From Ruminococcus sp. (lineage in GTDB: Bacteria > Bacillota > Clostridia > Oscillospirales > Ruminococcaceae), in the NCBI GenBank assembly GCA_014799765.1, contig JAAVHK010000098.1, forward strand, positions 1-11,640: a DNA stretch of 11,640 nt, written 5' to 3'. This document shows positions 1 through 6,794 of the stretch, piece by piece. Within the stretch, counting starts at the first letter, position 1, and the number at the start of each line of letters is the position of its first letter. A model generated the notes under the pieces. The model was not told the DNA's origin, ran no database searches, and worked only from the letters and a program-made list of their open reading frames with translations. Position numbers and translations under genes: made by a program.

Positions 1-53
1 AGAGCAACTGACTCTTAATCAGTGGGTCCTGGGTTCGAGTCCCCGATGGTGCA
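1..53 (+). tRNA. tRNA-Lys (anticodon CTT), 5' end cut by window
   Basis: This is the 3' part of a lysine tRNA that decodes AAG. The anticodon stem ACTGA (7-11) pairs with TCAGT (19-23) around a seven-base loop with anticodon CTT at 14-16. The T loop TTCGAGT lies at 34-40 and the 3' acceptor strand at 46-52, with discriminator A53. The D arm and 5' acceptor strand, about 20 bases, lie outside the window. CCA is not encoded (next bases CT). One T-stem pair, 30 with 44, is a mismatch. It is the first visible member of a tRNA/5S cluster. Confidence 0.95.
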
Positions 54-65
54 CTAAAAAAGTAT

Positions 66-137
66 GGCCCGTTGGTCAAGCGGTTAAGACACCGGCCTCT
101 CACGCCGGTAACACCAGTTCGATTCTGGTACGGGTCA
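66..137 (+). tRNA. tRNA-Glu (anticodon CTC)
   Basis: A complete 72-base glutamate tRNA that reads GAG. The acceptor strands GGCCCGT (66-72) and ACGGGTC (130-136) pair fully, with one G-T pair; the discriminator is A137. The anticodon stem CCGGC/GCCGG (92-96 and 104-108) encloses a loop with CTC at 99-101. CCA is not encoded. It lies 12 bases after tRNA-Lys and 12 bases before the 5S gene, so it is probably processed from the same precursor. CTC is the less usual glutamate isoacceptor; a TTC isoacceptor is expected elsewhere in the genome. Confidence 0.96.
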
Positions 138-149
138 CTTTAAAAAATA

Positions 150-265
<116 letters not shown>

Positions 266-273
266 ACATATAT

Positions 274-349
274 TCCTCCTTAGCTCAGTCGGTAGAGCAC
301 TCGGCTGTTAACCGAGTTGTCGCCCGTTCGAGCCGGGCAGGGGGAGCCA
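274..349 (+). tRNA. tRNA-Asn (anticodon GTT)
   Basis: A complete asparagine tRNA. The acceptor strand TCCTCCT (274-280) pairs with AGGGGGA (339-345, one G-T pair); the discriminator is G346. The anticodon stem CTCGG/CCGAG encloses a loop with GTT. The T stem GCCCG/CGGGC (322-326 and 334-338) flanks TTCGAGC. Unlike the Lys and Glu tRNAs before it, this gene encodes the CCA tail (347-349). It is the last stable RNA before the terminator. Confidence 0.96.
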
Positions 350-351
350 AG

Positions 352-384
352 AGCCTGAGAGTTTAAGACTTTCAGGCTTTATTT
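352..384 (+). terminator. Rho-independent terminator of the tRNA/5S unit
   Basis: AGCCTGA (352-358) pairs with TCAGGCT (372-378), and two further weaker pairs continue into the loop. A T-rich tail (TTATTTTAATT) follows. It begins 3 bases after the CCA of tRNA-Asn, as expected for the end of the stable-RNA transcript. Confidence 0.85.
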
Positions 385-403
385 TAATTGCAGGTGGATT
401 AAT

Positions 404-758
404 ATGAAAAAATGTAGATATACCAGTATTCCAGTTTAACGTTATATTTTGGTGATGCTCCGGAATATGATTACATAATAAATGAGTTGAATTATTGGCT
501 TAATGACGTTGAAACCGTATGGTGTGAGTACGAAAAACGATTTTATTAATGTAATAATTTACAAAAAAAATCATTTTATCCGTAAAAGACATTTATATGT
601 TCGGAAAAGGGAAATATCCTGATAATTTATGTTTTTATAATGAAATGGGAATGTGGTTTGAAAATGTTTCGCACGAAAGTAATTCATTTATTATTTTTCC
701 GGAGTGTCGGATTACAAAGAAGTTAAAAGAAAATGGAATGATAATATATGAGGAATAA
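404..758 (+). pseudogene. Frameshifted remnant of a small unknown gene
   Basis: An apparent start ATG at 404 follows an AGGTGG ribosome binding site at about 392-397, but the frame stops after 11 codons. Coding-like sequence then continues in other frames. About 436-546 reads TLYFGDAPEYDYIINELNYW and onward, rich in acidic and aromatic residues. A short frame-2 stretch follows. From the A8 run at 563-570 to TAA at 756-758 a third frame reads on, including FGKGKYPDNLCFYNEMGMWF. At least three indels would be needed to join about 118 codons, so decay is more likely than sequencing error. I do not recognise the family; its composition resembles small cytosolic immunity-type proteins, but that is only an impression. 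It sits between the stable-RNA terminator and an orphan gene of similar composition. Confidence 0.6.
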
Positions 759-778
759 AATCAAGAGGTGTTATTTGT

Positions 779-1237
779 ATGTTTGATATTAATAAAGAGT
801 TTAGTCTGCCTGAAATAATCAGTTTTTTGGAAAACAGAAATTTTGAAAATGTTGGTTTTACGAATGACCATGCTTATATCAACGCTTCAGGAATAGAGGA
901 AGGTCTATTAATTGAATCGACGGATAATAAAGTGACCGATGATAATATAGAACTTGCAGTCAAGGTTTTAAAGGAACTTAAAAAATGTATTGATAATGCA
1001 CATAAATGGTTAGAACATTTTAATTTGAAGAATGACAGGTGGTATCCGGAAGCACTTGACGAAGGTTTTGAAATAAGCGGAATTTATGTTGGTAAGTATG
1101 AATGTGGTCATTTTCGGAAACCACTGAAAGAGGGATTTACTATCACTTTCAGTACAAAAAATTATTATCCGTGTGAATTTACTGTAAAATTCTATAAAAA
1201 TATGCATCCGTTTGCCGTAGAGGAATGGGTACTTTAA
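779..1237 (+). CDS. Hypothetical protein, 152 aa, possible immunity-like
   Basis: An intact gene with ATG at 779 preceded by AGAGGTG at 764-770. The protein is acidic and soluble, with no signal peptide or membrane segment. Residues 1-80 look helical, with an IELAVKVLKELKKCIDNAHK stretch at about 57-76. The second half (about 86-152) is aromatic-rich and looks like beta strands: GFEISGIYVGKYECG, then GFTITFSTKNYYPCEFTVKF, then HPFAVEEWVL. I do not recognise the family with certainty; this pattern is seen in small uncharacterised domains sometimes annotated as immunity proteins. No toxin gene is adjacent. The base composition is more A+T-rich than in the genes downstream. It follows a decayed gene behind an rRNA/tRNA terminator, which suggests accessory DNA. 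I see no clear promoter of its own. Confidence 0.8.
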   Translation: MFDINKEFSLPEIISFLENRNFENVGFTNDHAYINASGIEEGLLIESTDNKVTDDNIELAVKVLKELKKCIDNAHKWLEHFNLKNDRWYPEALDEGFEISGIYVGKYECGHFRKPLKEGFTITFSTKNYYPCEFTVKFYKNMHPFAVEEWVL

Positions 1238-1244
1238 ATTAATA

Positions 1245-1285
1245 CCCCTAAAGCGTTTAACAAAAATGCTTCAGGGGATATTTTT
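1245..1285 (+). terminator. Terminator between convergent genes, probably bidirectional
   Basis: CCCCT-A-AAGC (1245-1254) pairs with GCTT-C-AGGGG (1268-1277): nine pairs around one A/C mismatch, with a 13-base loop. On the plus strand it is followed by ATATTTTTA, which suits the gene ending at 1237. On the minus strand it lies just after the stop of the gene ending at 1284, with a weaker tail (TATTAATTTA), so it may serve both directions. Confidence 0.75.
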
Positions 1286-1466
1286 AGTTCTGATGTTTCA
1301 CGACACCATATTCATCGTCAAGACGGTAATAAGGACAGGCATAATTAGTACCTTGTAGGAAACGGTACATTTCGTCCTCGTCGAGATTGACCATACAGAC
1401 ATAACATTCATAGTCCTCATCGTAGACATAATTAGTACAAGTTTCACAATTAGATTTATTTTTCAT
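1284..1466 (-). CDS. Small Cys-rich protein (DUF6472-like), 60 aa
   Basis: A 60-residue acidic protein with two CxxC pairs, C7-C10 and C21-C24, plus C44 in a YACPYY motif. This suggests a small metal-binding fold, zinc being most likely, or a redox-active one. The pattern CETCTNYVYDEDYECYVC with a following DEDEMYRFL resembles the DUF6472 family of Clostridia, from memory and not checked. The function is unknown. Its ATG overlaps the tsaD stop by four bases (ATGA at 1466-1463), so translation is probably coupled to tsaD. It is the last gene of the polA-tsaD operon and ends at the shared terminator. Confidence 0.85.
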   Translation of the reverse strand: MKNKSNCETCTNYVYDEDYECYVCMVNLDEDEMYRFLQGTNYACPYYRLDDEYGVVKHQN

Positions 1467-2473
1467 ATATCCTCCATAGAAAGAGTAGCGATAGCGTTAA
1501 GACTTTCGTCAGCTGTAATTCCGGCAAGAAAATTGTAACTTCCTTGACAGGCAATCATAGCACCATTGTCACCGCAGAGCGATTTTTCCGGCATATAGAA
1601 ATCAAAACCACGTTTTTGACATTCAGCGGACATCATGGCACGAACTCCCGAATTTGCCGATACACCACCGGCAAGGGCTATTTTTTTATATCCGAGACTT
1701 TCAGCGGATTTCAGAGTTTTTTCGGTAAGGATTTCCGCAATAGTTTTCTGAATACTTGCGGAGAGATTATTATAATTCAACTGAATATTTTTCTGTTGTG
1801 CGTTGTGGATTAAGTTTATAACATTTGTTTTAAGTCCGGAGAAACTGAAATCGAACTCATTTCCGGCGACTTTCGGGTGTGGAAGTTTAAATTCTGATGG
1901 GTCACCGGTTTGTGAGGCATTATCAATATGTACGCCCCCAGGGTACGAAAATCCCATAGCCCTCGCACATTTGTCGAAACACTCGCCGGCCGCATCATCA
2001 CGAGTACGTCCGATAACTTTAAATTTTGTATAGCTTACAACTTCAATAATATGACTGTGTCCACCACTTGCGACAAGGCATAAATAAGGCGGTTCGAGTT
2101 GAGGGTGTGTGAGGTAGTTTGTAGCAATATGTCCGGCTATGTGATGTACTGGTACTAATGGTTTTCCGGTAGTCATTGCGAGACCTTTCGCAAAACTAAC
2201 ACCTACAAGTAACGCTCCGATAAGCCCAGGGGCATAAGTAACCGCTATTGCATCGAGTTCAGCGAGGGTAACTCCGGCGGTATCGAGTGCCTGACGTGTG
2301 ACGTCAAGAATATTTTCGCAATGCCGACGGGAAGCTATTTCCGGTACGACACCACCATATTTTTTATGTTCCTCAATCTGTGTTGAAATAACTGACGATT
2401 TTATTTCCCGACAGTCTTTCACGACACTTACGGCGGTTTCGTCGCAGGAACTTTCTATTCCAAGTATTAACAT
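1463..2473 (-). CDS. tsaD: tRNA t6A37 threonylcarbamoyltransferase TsaD
   Basis: TsaD (Kae1/Gcp/YgjD family) transfers the threonylcarbamoyl group from threonylcarbamoyl-AMP to A37 of tRNAs reading ANN codons, working with TsaB and TsaE in the cytoplasm. The 336-residue length is normal. The N-terminal ILGIESSCDET is diagnostic. The metal ligands are visible as H111 and H115 in HHIAGH and D302 in CGDNGAMIA; LVASGGHS lies at 133-140 and ALAGGVSAN at about 266-274. I chose ATG at 2473: an AGGTGA ribosome binding site lies five bases upstream, whereas the GTG at 2482 is part of that site. tsaB, which often accompanies rimI and tsaD, is not in this window. Confidence 0.97.
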   Translation of the reverse strand: MLILGIESSCDETAVSVVKDCREIKSSVISTQIEEHKKYGGVVPEIASRRHCENILDVTRQALDTAGVTLAELDAIAVTYAPGLIGALLVGVSFAKGLAMTTGKPLVPVHHIAGHIATNYLTHPQLEPPYLCLVASGGHSHIIEVVSYTKFKVIGRTRDDAAGECFDKCARAMGFSYPGGVHIDNASQTGDPSEFKLPHPKVAGNEFDFSFSGLKTNVINLIHNAQQKNIQLNYNNLSASIQKTIAEILTEKTLKSAESLGYKKIALAGGVSANSGVRAMMSAECQKRGFDFYMPEKSLCGDNGAMIACQGSYNFLAGITADESLNAIATLSMEDI

Positions 2474-2506
2474 AATAATCACCTTTATTTTAAATTATTC
2501 AGTATT

Positions 2507-2839
2507 TTACATACCTATCATTGTAAATATATTGTATTCTTTAAATGTTTCCTTTACCCAGTTATCCGCCTCTTGCAGACATTCGTATATCTGACCGCCT
2601 GTTTCGGAGGCTTTTTGCATTATCATATTCCATTGATTTTCTGAAACTTCTATTTCACCGAGTGGGTCATAATCCGGAATAAACATACTGAAAATTTCTT
2701 CAAGACCAAGCGTAAAATGTATATCGTCAGATATTAACAGAGAATCGCTTTTCCAGAAACTTATTCCGTCAAAATGCCCTTTGTACCATTCGTGATAACA
2801 GGTTGAATTTCTTTGATTTTCATAAATAAAATATTTCAT
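2507..2839 (-). CDS. Hypothetical protein, 110 aa, in the rimI-tsaD gap
   Basis: I do not recognise this protein. It has a strong ribosome binding site (AAGGTGAT, about 4 bases before ATG at 2839) and starts 12 bases after the rimI stop, so it belongs to the operon. It is acidic and soluble, with a beta-like N-terminal half (MKYFIYENQ, then GHFDGISFWKSDSLLI) and a helical second half (QWNMIMQKASETGGQIYECL, then WVKETF), ending FTMIGM. There is no signal peptide, membrane segment or clear catalytic motif. The layout resembles small immunity-type proteins and would fit with the SUKH-like domain in the gene just upstream, but this is weak inference. Confidence 0.75.
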   Translation of the reverse strand: MKYFIYENQRNSTCYHEWYKGHFDGISFWKSDSLLISDDIHFTLGLEEIFSMFIPDYDPLGEIEVSENQWNMIMQKASETGGQIYECLQEADNWVKETFKEYNIFTMIGM

Positions 2840-2851
2840 GGTATCACCTTT

Positions 2852-3667
2852 TTAAATTATTCCGTATTCCAGTTCTTCGCATATTTCAGACCAGAATGTA
2901 TCATTACTTTTAAAAGCATCTGCATCTGATTCGAGAATTTTACGTCTGAAATTTTCTGGCGGATTATTTGTATCTGCATATTCTTCAAATAAAAGAAGTT
3001 GTTTTATAAAAGTACGGATATTTACCGAAATATAGGAAATTTTTTTGTCATATGTCGTTATGTAGTATACTTTGTCATCGTCGGCAATTCCGATAAGATT
3101 ACCTTCAATATCCTTATCACCGCCGACAATAGTATAATTATCGTTTTGAAAGGATATACTGTAAAAATCCGTAACATTTAAAAATGTCACTTCTAAAATA
3201 GTCTTGTCGGGAAAATGAATATCTAAATTTTTCACCATTACGACGGCATTTTCAGCAGGATTTGTATAAAAATTTTTCCTTACGGATAACTTTTCAAAAC
3301 CGCATTTCCTGTACAGATTTATTGCCGGTACGTTATTTTCACGGACTTCAAGGAAAATATTTTCTGTATTTTCGGGAAGATTTCCGATAAATTCTGTAAT
3401 GAGTTTCTGAGCCAGTCCCATACGTCTGAAATTTTCGTCTACGGCAACGCTTGTAATATCGCCCTCACCCTCGGCGAAGTATCCGGACAGCAATGCTATA
3501 ATATTATCGCCGTCCACGAAACATAATACAATGCCGTTATCTTTCTGTACTTCTGACCGGAAAGAATTTACTGACCAGCCTTCATTGCCGACGCATTTCT
3601 TGTCAAGGGCGGAAAGTTTTTCAAAAATTTCTGTACCTGCTCCGGAAGTAACTTTTATCAGTTCCAT
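2852..3667 (-). CDS. rimI: RimI-like GNAT N-acetyltransferase fused to SUKH-like domain
   Basis: Residues 1 to about 148 are a RimI-type GNAT domain, which transfers acetyl from acetyl-CoA to protein N-termini (ribosomal protein S18 in E. coli). The acetyl-CoA loop is R81-RMGLA-86. The RimI signature follows: FLEVRENN at 105-112, INLYRKCGF at 116-124 and YTNPAENAVVM at 134-144. Family members usually end near 150 residues. Here about 120 more follow without a break: DNYTIVGGDKDIEGNLIGI, a KVYYI strand, VNIRTFIKQL, and DTFWSEICEELEYGII at the C-terminus. That order matches the C-terminal two thirds of SUKH (SMI1/KNR4-type, SUKH-4-like) domains. ATG at 3667 has AAGGAGTG upstream, overlapping the polA stop region seven bases away. 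The GNAT call is firm; the SUKH call is moderate. Confidence 0.9.
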   Translation of the reverse strand: MELIKVTSGAGTEIFEKLSALDKKCVGNEGWSVNSFRSEVQKDNGIVLCFVDGDNIIALLSGYFAEGEGDITSVAVDENFRRMGLAQKLITEFIGNLPENTENIFLEVRENNVPAINLYRKCGFEKLSVRKNFYTNPAENAVVMVKNLDIHFPDKTILEVTFLNVTDFYSISFQNDNYTIVGGDKDIEGNLIGIADDDKVYYITTYDKKISYISVNIRTFIKQLLLFEEYADTNNPPENFRRKILESDADAFKSNDTFWSEICEELEYGII

Positions 3668-3674
3668 GTAAAAA

Positions 3675-6191
3675 TCACTCCTTAGCCTCGTACCAGCTTT
3701 TACCGGTGCTTATATCGACGGAAAGCGGGACTTTCATTTCATAGACGTTCTGCATTTCCTCACGGAGAATATTTACCGCCCTTTCTGTACATGAAACATC
3801 AGATTCTATAATGAGTTCGTCGTGTACCTGTAGAATAAGTCGGGCGTTAATATTTTCGGATTTCAGCCTGTTATAGACGTTAATCATGGCAATTTTTATC
3901 AGGTCTGCGGAAGTCCCCTGAACTGGCGTATTCATTGCGATACGTTTTCCGGCGGACTGCTGAATTTTATTCGACGATTTTATTTCCGGAATACGTCTTT
4001 TTCTGCCGAAAGCCGTTTTAACGAATCCGGTTTCAGTAGCTTTTTCAATGGTATCTTCCATAAATTTTTTAACTTTCGGGTATTTTTCAAAATAACTGTT
4101 GATATATTTTTCTGCCTGTTCACGAGTAATATTTATATCCTTGGACAGCGAAAATGCCCCCATACCGTAAATGATTCCGAAGTTTACAGCCTTAGCGGTA
4201 CTTCTCATTTCCGAACTGACCGTTATAGGCGGTACGTCAAAAACCTGTGAGGCGGTCAGAGTGTGTATATCCTCGCCGAGATTGAACGCCGTTGTAAGAT
4301 TTTTGTCGCCACACAGATGTGCCATAACACGCAGTTCAATCTGACTGTAATCGGCATCAATGAGAATTTTTCCGTTGTCAGCTATAAAAAATTTCCTCAT
4401 ATGTCTGCCGAGTTCAGTGCGTACAGGTATATTCTGCATATTCGGTTCAGTCGATGAGATTCTTCCGGTACGGGTTTCTGTCTGTTGGAAAGATGTATGT
4501 ATTCTGCCGTCGGTGCATATTTTTTTTAAAATGCCGTCAATGTAGGTTGATTTTAATTTCGTGTACTGTCTGTAATTTATTATATCTTTGATAACAGGGT
4601 CTTTGTCACGGAGAATGTCGAGGACATCTGCATTTGTGGAATAGCCTGTTTTCGTCTTTTTTATTGCAGGAAGTCCCAGCTCTTCAAAAAGAACTGTGCC
4701 GAGTTGTTTCGGTGAGGATATATTAAATATATGTCCGGTTCTTCTGAAAATTTTCTGTTTTGATTCTTCTTCCATTACCGAAAGAAATTCCCCGAACTCC
4801 TGTACGCCTTTTTTATCGACTTTCACACCGGTGTGTTCCATAGAAGCAAGTACTTCAATAAGGGGAATTTCTATATTTTCGTACAGCGACATTAAATTTT
4901 CAGAATCAAGAAATTCCCTTATTTTTTTCAGAAGTGATGGCATAGAAACAATATCTGCCATTATTCCGTTTTCAGAATAATAATGTACACCGTATTCAGA
5001 ACACAGAGTTTTTATCGAATAGTTATCGCCGGAGACATTAAGCAGATATCCGCCTATTGAAATATCGTTTTTAAGATTTTTAAGTTCAGAATTTGCAGAC
5101 ATTGCATATCTGTAATGGGATTTTGCACTGTCAGTTGATTTTTCGCACGGTGATGAAAGAAATTCCTTTATAATATTTTTATCGGAAGAAGTATAGACTA
5201 TATTTTCTTTCAGGACAAGTAATTTTCCGTAATCCAGTGTGTATATACATTCTGTAAGTGAACTGATTATTTCCGTAGTAAGAGGAATTTTAACTATTTC
5301 GACAGGCTGGACATCTTCCGGATTTTCGGGAATTATCAGACTTAATTTATCAATAACTTTAAACATTTCCAGTTCCGAAAGCAAAGAAAGTAATTTTTCA
5401 TTATCGGATTTATGCGGTATATAGTGTGATATTACCGTATCTATCGGGACATCACGGCATATTGTAGCAAGCCATTTACTCTGATATGCGGAATCTTTAC
5501 CGTTTTCAAGTTTTTTCTTTATGCCTGTAGTCAGTCCGGAATCCAGATATTTTTCATATAGGTTTTCAACTGTAGTAAATTCCTTTACGAGTGCGGAAGC
5601 AGTTTTCTGACCTATTCCGGCAACTCCGGATATATTGTCCGAAGCATCACCCATAAGTGCCTTGAAGTCGATTATATTTACAGGTGCAAATCCGTAATCT
5701 TCAGTAAATTTTTCCGGAGTATATTTTATAATACCCTTGTTGGTAGTAAGCAATACGGTTACATTTTCGTCAACGAGTTGCAGACTGTCACGGTCTCCGG
5801 TAAGTATGAAGCATTGGTCACCGTTTTCGGAGCAGGTACGGGCAAGTGTACCTAAAATGTCATCAGCCTCATAACCGACATAGTCTGTTACTTTTATTCC
5901 CATAAGTGACAGAATTTTTTTAGTTATAGGAAGTTGTGTAGCGAGATTATCGGGCATACCGTGACGATTTGCCTTATACGTCGCAACCGCATTATGTCTG
6001 AAAGTCGGTTCGCTCCTGTCAAATGCAACAACTACAGCGTCGGGATTGACGACGTTAAGGTTTTTAAGATAAATATTCATGAATCCGAAAACGGCATTAG
6101 TCGGAACGCCTTCTTTATTGGAAAGATTTTTGTCTACTCCATAGAATGCACGGTGAAGTATGCTGTTTCCGTCTATGGCGAAAAGTTTCAT
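3675..6191 (-). CDS. polA: DNA polymerase I
   Basis: This enzyme fills repair gaps and removes RNA primers. The protein has 838 residues, slightly short for the family. The N-terminal 5'-3' exonuclease (about 1-290) shows D7, VVVAFD, GYEADD, the metal-binding TGDRDSLQLV and GDASDNISGVAGIGQKTA. The middle region (about 300-430) aligns in position with the 3'-5' exonuclease domain but lacks a DxE motif, so proofreading is probably absent, as in Bacillus and Taq enzymes. The polymerase domain runs from about 440 to 838: motif A DYSQIELR with D614, motif B with R663, K667, F671 and Y675, and motif C VHDE with D791. ATG at 6191 has AAGGAG about 9 bases upstream. It is the first gene of the operon continuing to rimI and tsaD. 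Confidence 0.98.
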   Translation of the reverse strand: MKLFAIDGNSILHRAFYGVDKNLSNKEGVPTNAVFGFMNIYLKNLNVVNPDAVVVAFDRSEPTFRHNAVATYKANRHGMPDNLATQLPITKKILSLMGIKVTDYVGYEADDILGTLARTCSENGDQCFILTGDRDSLQLVDENVTVLLTTNKGIIKYTPEKFTEDYGFAPVNIIDFKALMGDASDNISGVAGIGQKTASALVKEFTTVENLYEKYLDSGLTTGIKKKLENGKDSAYQSKWLATICRDVPIDTVISHYIPHKSDNEKLLSLLSELEMFKVIDKLSLIIPENPEDVQPVEIVKIPLTTEIISSLTECIYTLDYGKLLVLKENIVYTSSDKNIIKEFLSSPCEKSTDSAKSHYRYAMSANSELKNLKNDISIGGYLLNVSGDNYSIKTLCSEYGVHYYSENGIMADIVSMPSLLKKIREFLDSENLMSLYENIEIPLIEVLASMEHTGVKVDKKGVQEFGEFLSVMEEESKQKIFRRTGHIFNISSPKQLGTVLFEELGLPAIKKTKTGYSTNADVLDILRDKDPVIKDIINYRQYTKLKSTYIDGILKKICTDGRIHTSFQQTETRTGRISSTEPNMQNIPVRTELGRHMRKFFIADNGKILIDADYSQIELRVMAHLCGDKNLTTAFNLGEDIHTLTASQVFDVPPITVSSEMRSTAKAVNFGIIYGMGAFSLSKDINITREQAEKYINSYFEKYPKVKKFMEDTIEKATETGFVKTAFGRKRRIPEIKSSNKIQQSAGKRIAMNTPVQGTSADLIKIAMINVYNRLKSENINARLILQVHDELIIESDVSCTERAVNILREEMQNVYEMKVPLSVDISTGKSWYEAKE

Positions 6192-6222
6192 AATTCGTAC
6201 TCCTTAATAATGTGATACATCT

Positions 6223-6251
6223 ATTATAACACATAAGAACAAAAATAGCAA
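6223..6251 (-). promoter_or_regulatory. Sigma-A-type promoter of the polA-rimI-tsaD operon
   Basis: Read on the minus strand, TTGCTA (6251-6246) and a perfect TATAAT (6228-6223) are separated by 17 bases. Transcription should start near 6216, about 25 bases before the polA ATG. The -35 box directly abuts the stop codon of the preceding germination gene at 6252, so the polA operon has its own vegetative promoter. Confidence 0.8.
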
Positions 6252-6794
6252 TTAATTTATAACATGAATTTCCTTTACACCGTCGGAAGTTATTTCTGCA
6301 ACGGGTGCTGAGTGATTTTTTCCGAGTAATTCGCTCATTACTGTTATTATATCGCATTCCGGAATTTTTTTCTGTTCCACGGCTGTCCGCACAGAACCCG
6401 AAAGACGTTCTATACTGGCGGAAAAAATATCCTCGCCGTTTTCGTCACCGGAGTGTGTTATTATACATGATGGTGAAACCTTCCACTTATGGAGCATAAA
6501 TTCAAGAGTTTCAATGCTGTTGTAGCCGTCAAGGACTATCATTTCAGTATATCCGGTGAAAATTTCCTTACCTGTACGGATTTCAGCAGTTTCAAGGGCT
6601 TCTGTAATGTCTTTTCCGTGTGTGGTAATATATTTACCGTCCTTGCTGAAAAACGTGAATGTAACTGTTTTCTGCGTATCGCCTGTTACAGATACCGCAC
6701 GGAGATAGTTTTTATCGTGGACACGTCCGTGTGATTCGCAACCCGTGAAAGTGAATAACATGATTATTCCGGAAATTATTAATTTCTTTATCAT
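6252..6794 (-). CDS. Short Ger(x)C-type germination lipoprotein
   Basis: This is the C subunit of the germinant receptor, an outer-leaflet lipoprotein of the spore inner membrane. A signal peptide with an n-region KK and hydrophobic core ends in FTFTGC, giving lipidated Cys19; the -3 residue F is slightly atypical. The mature start VHDKNYLRAVSVTG and the following ITEALETAEIRTGKEIFTGY, then MIVLDG and LEFMLHKWKVSP, fit the N-terminal portion of the Ger(x)C family. The protein has only 180 residues, where family members usually have about 370-400, so the C-terminal domain is missing. The reading frame ends cleanly and no remnant is visible in the 60 bases before polA. The start overlaps the GerB-type stop by four bases (ATGA), so translation is coupled. 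Confidence 0.75.
   Translation of the reverse strand: MIKKLIISGIIMLFTFTGCESHGRVHDKNYLRAVSVTGDTQKTVTFTFFSKDGKYITTHGKDITEALETAEIRTGKEIFTGYTEMIVLDGYNSIETLEFMLHKWKVSPSCIITHSGDENGEDIFSASIERLSGSVRTAVEQKKIPECDIITVMSELLGKNHSAPVAEITSDGVKEIHVIN

Noticed and set aside
386..778. Reading the remnant as a programmed-frameshift gene
   Set aside because: At least three frame changes would be needed, and only the A8 run at 563-570 looks like a slippery site.
1544..2033. Plus-strand open frames of 76-89 codons opposite tsaD
   Set aside because: They are antisense shadows of a clearly coding gene and have no good ribosome binding site.
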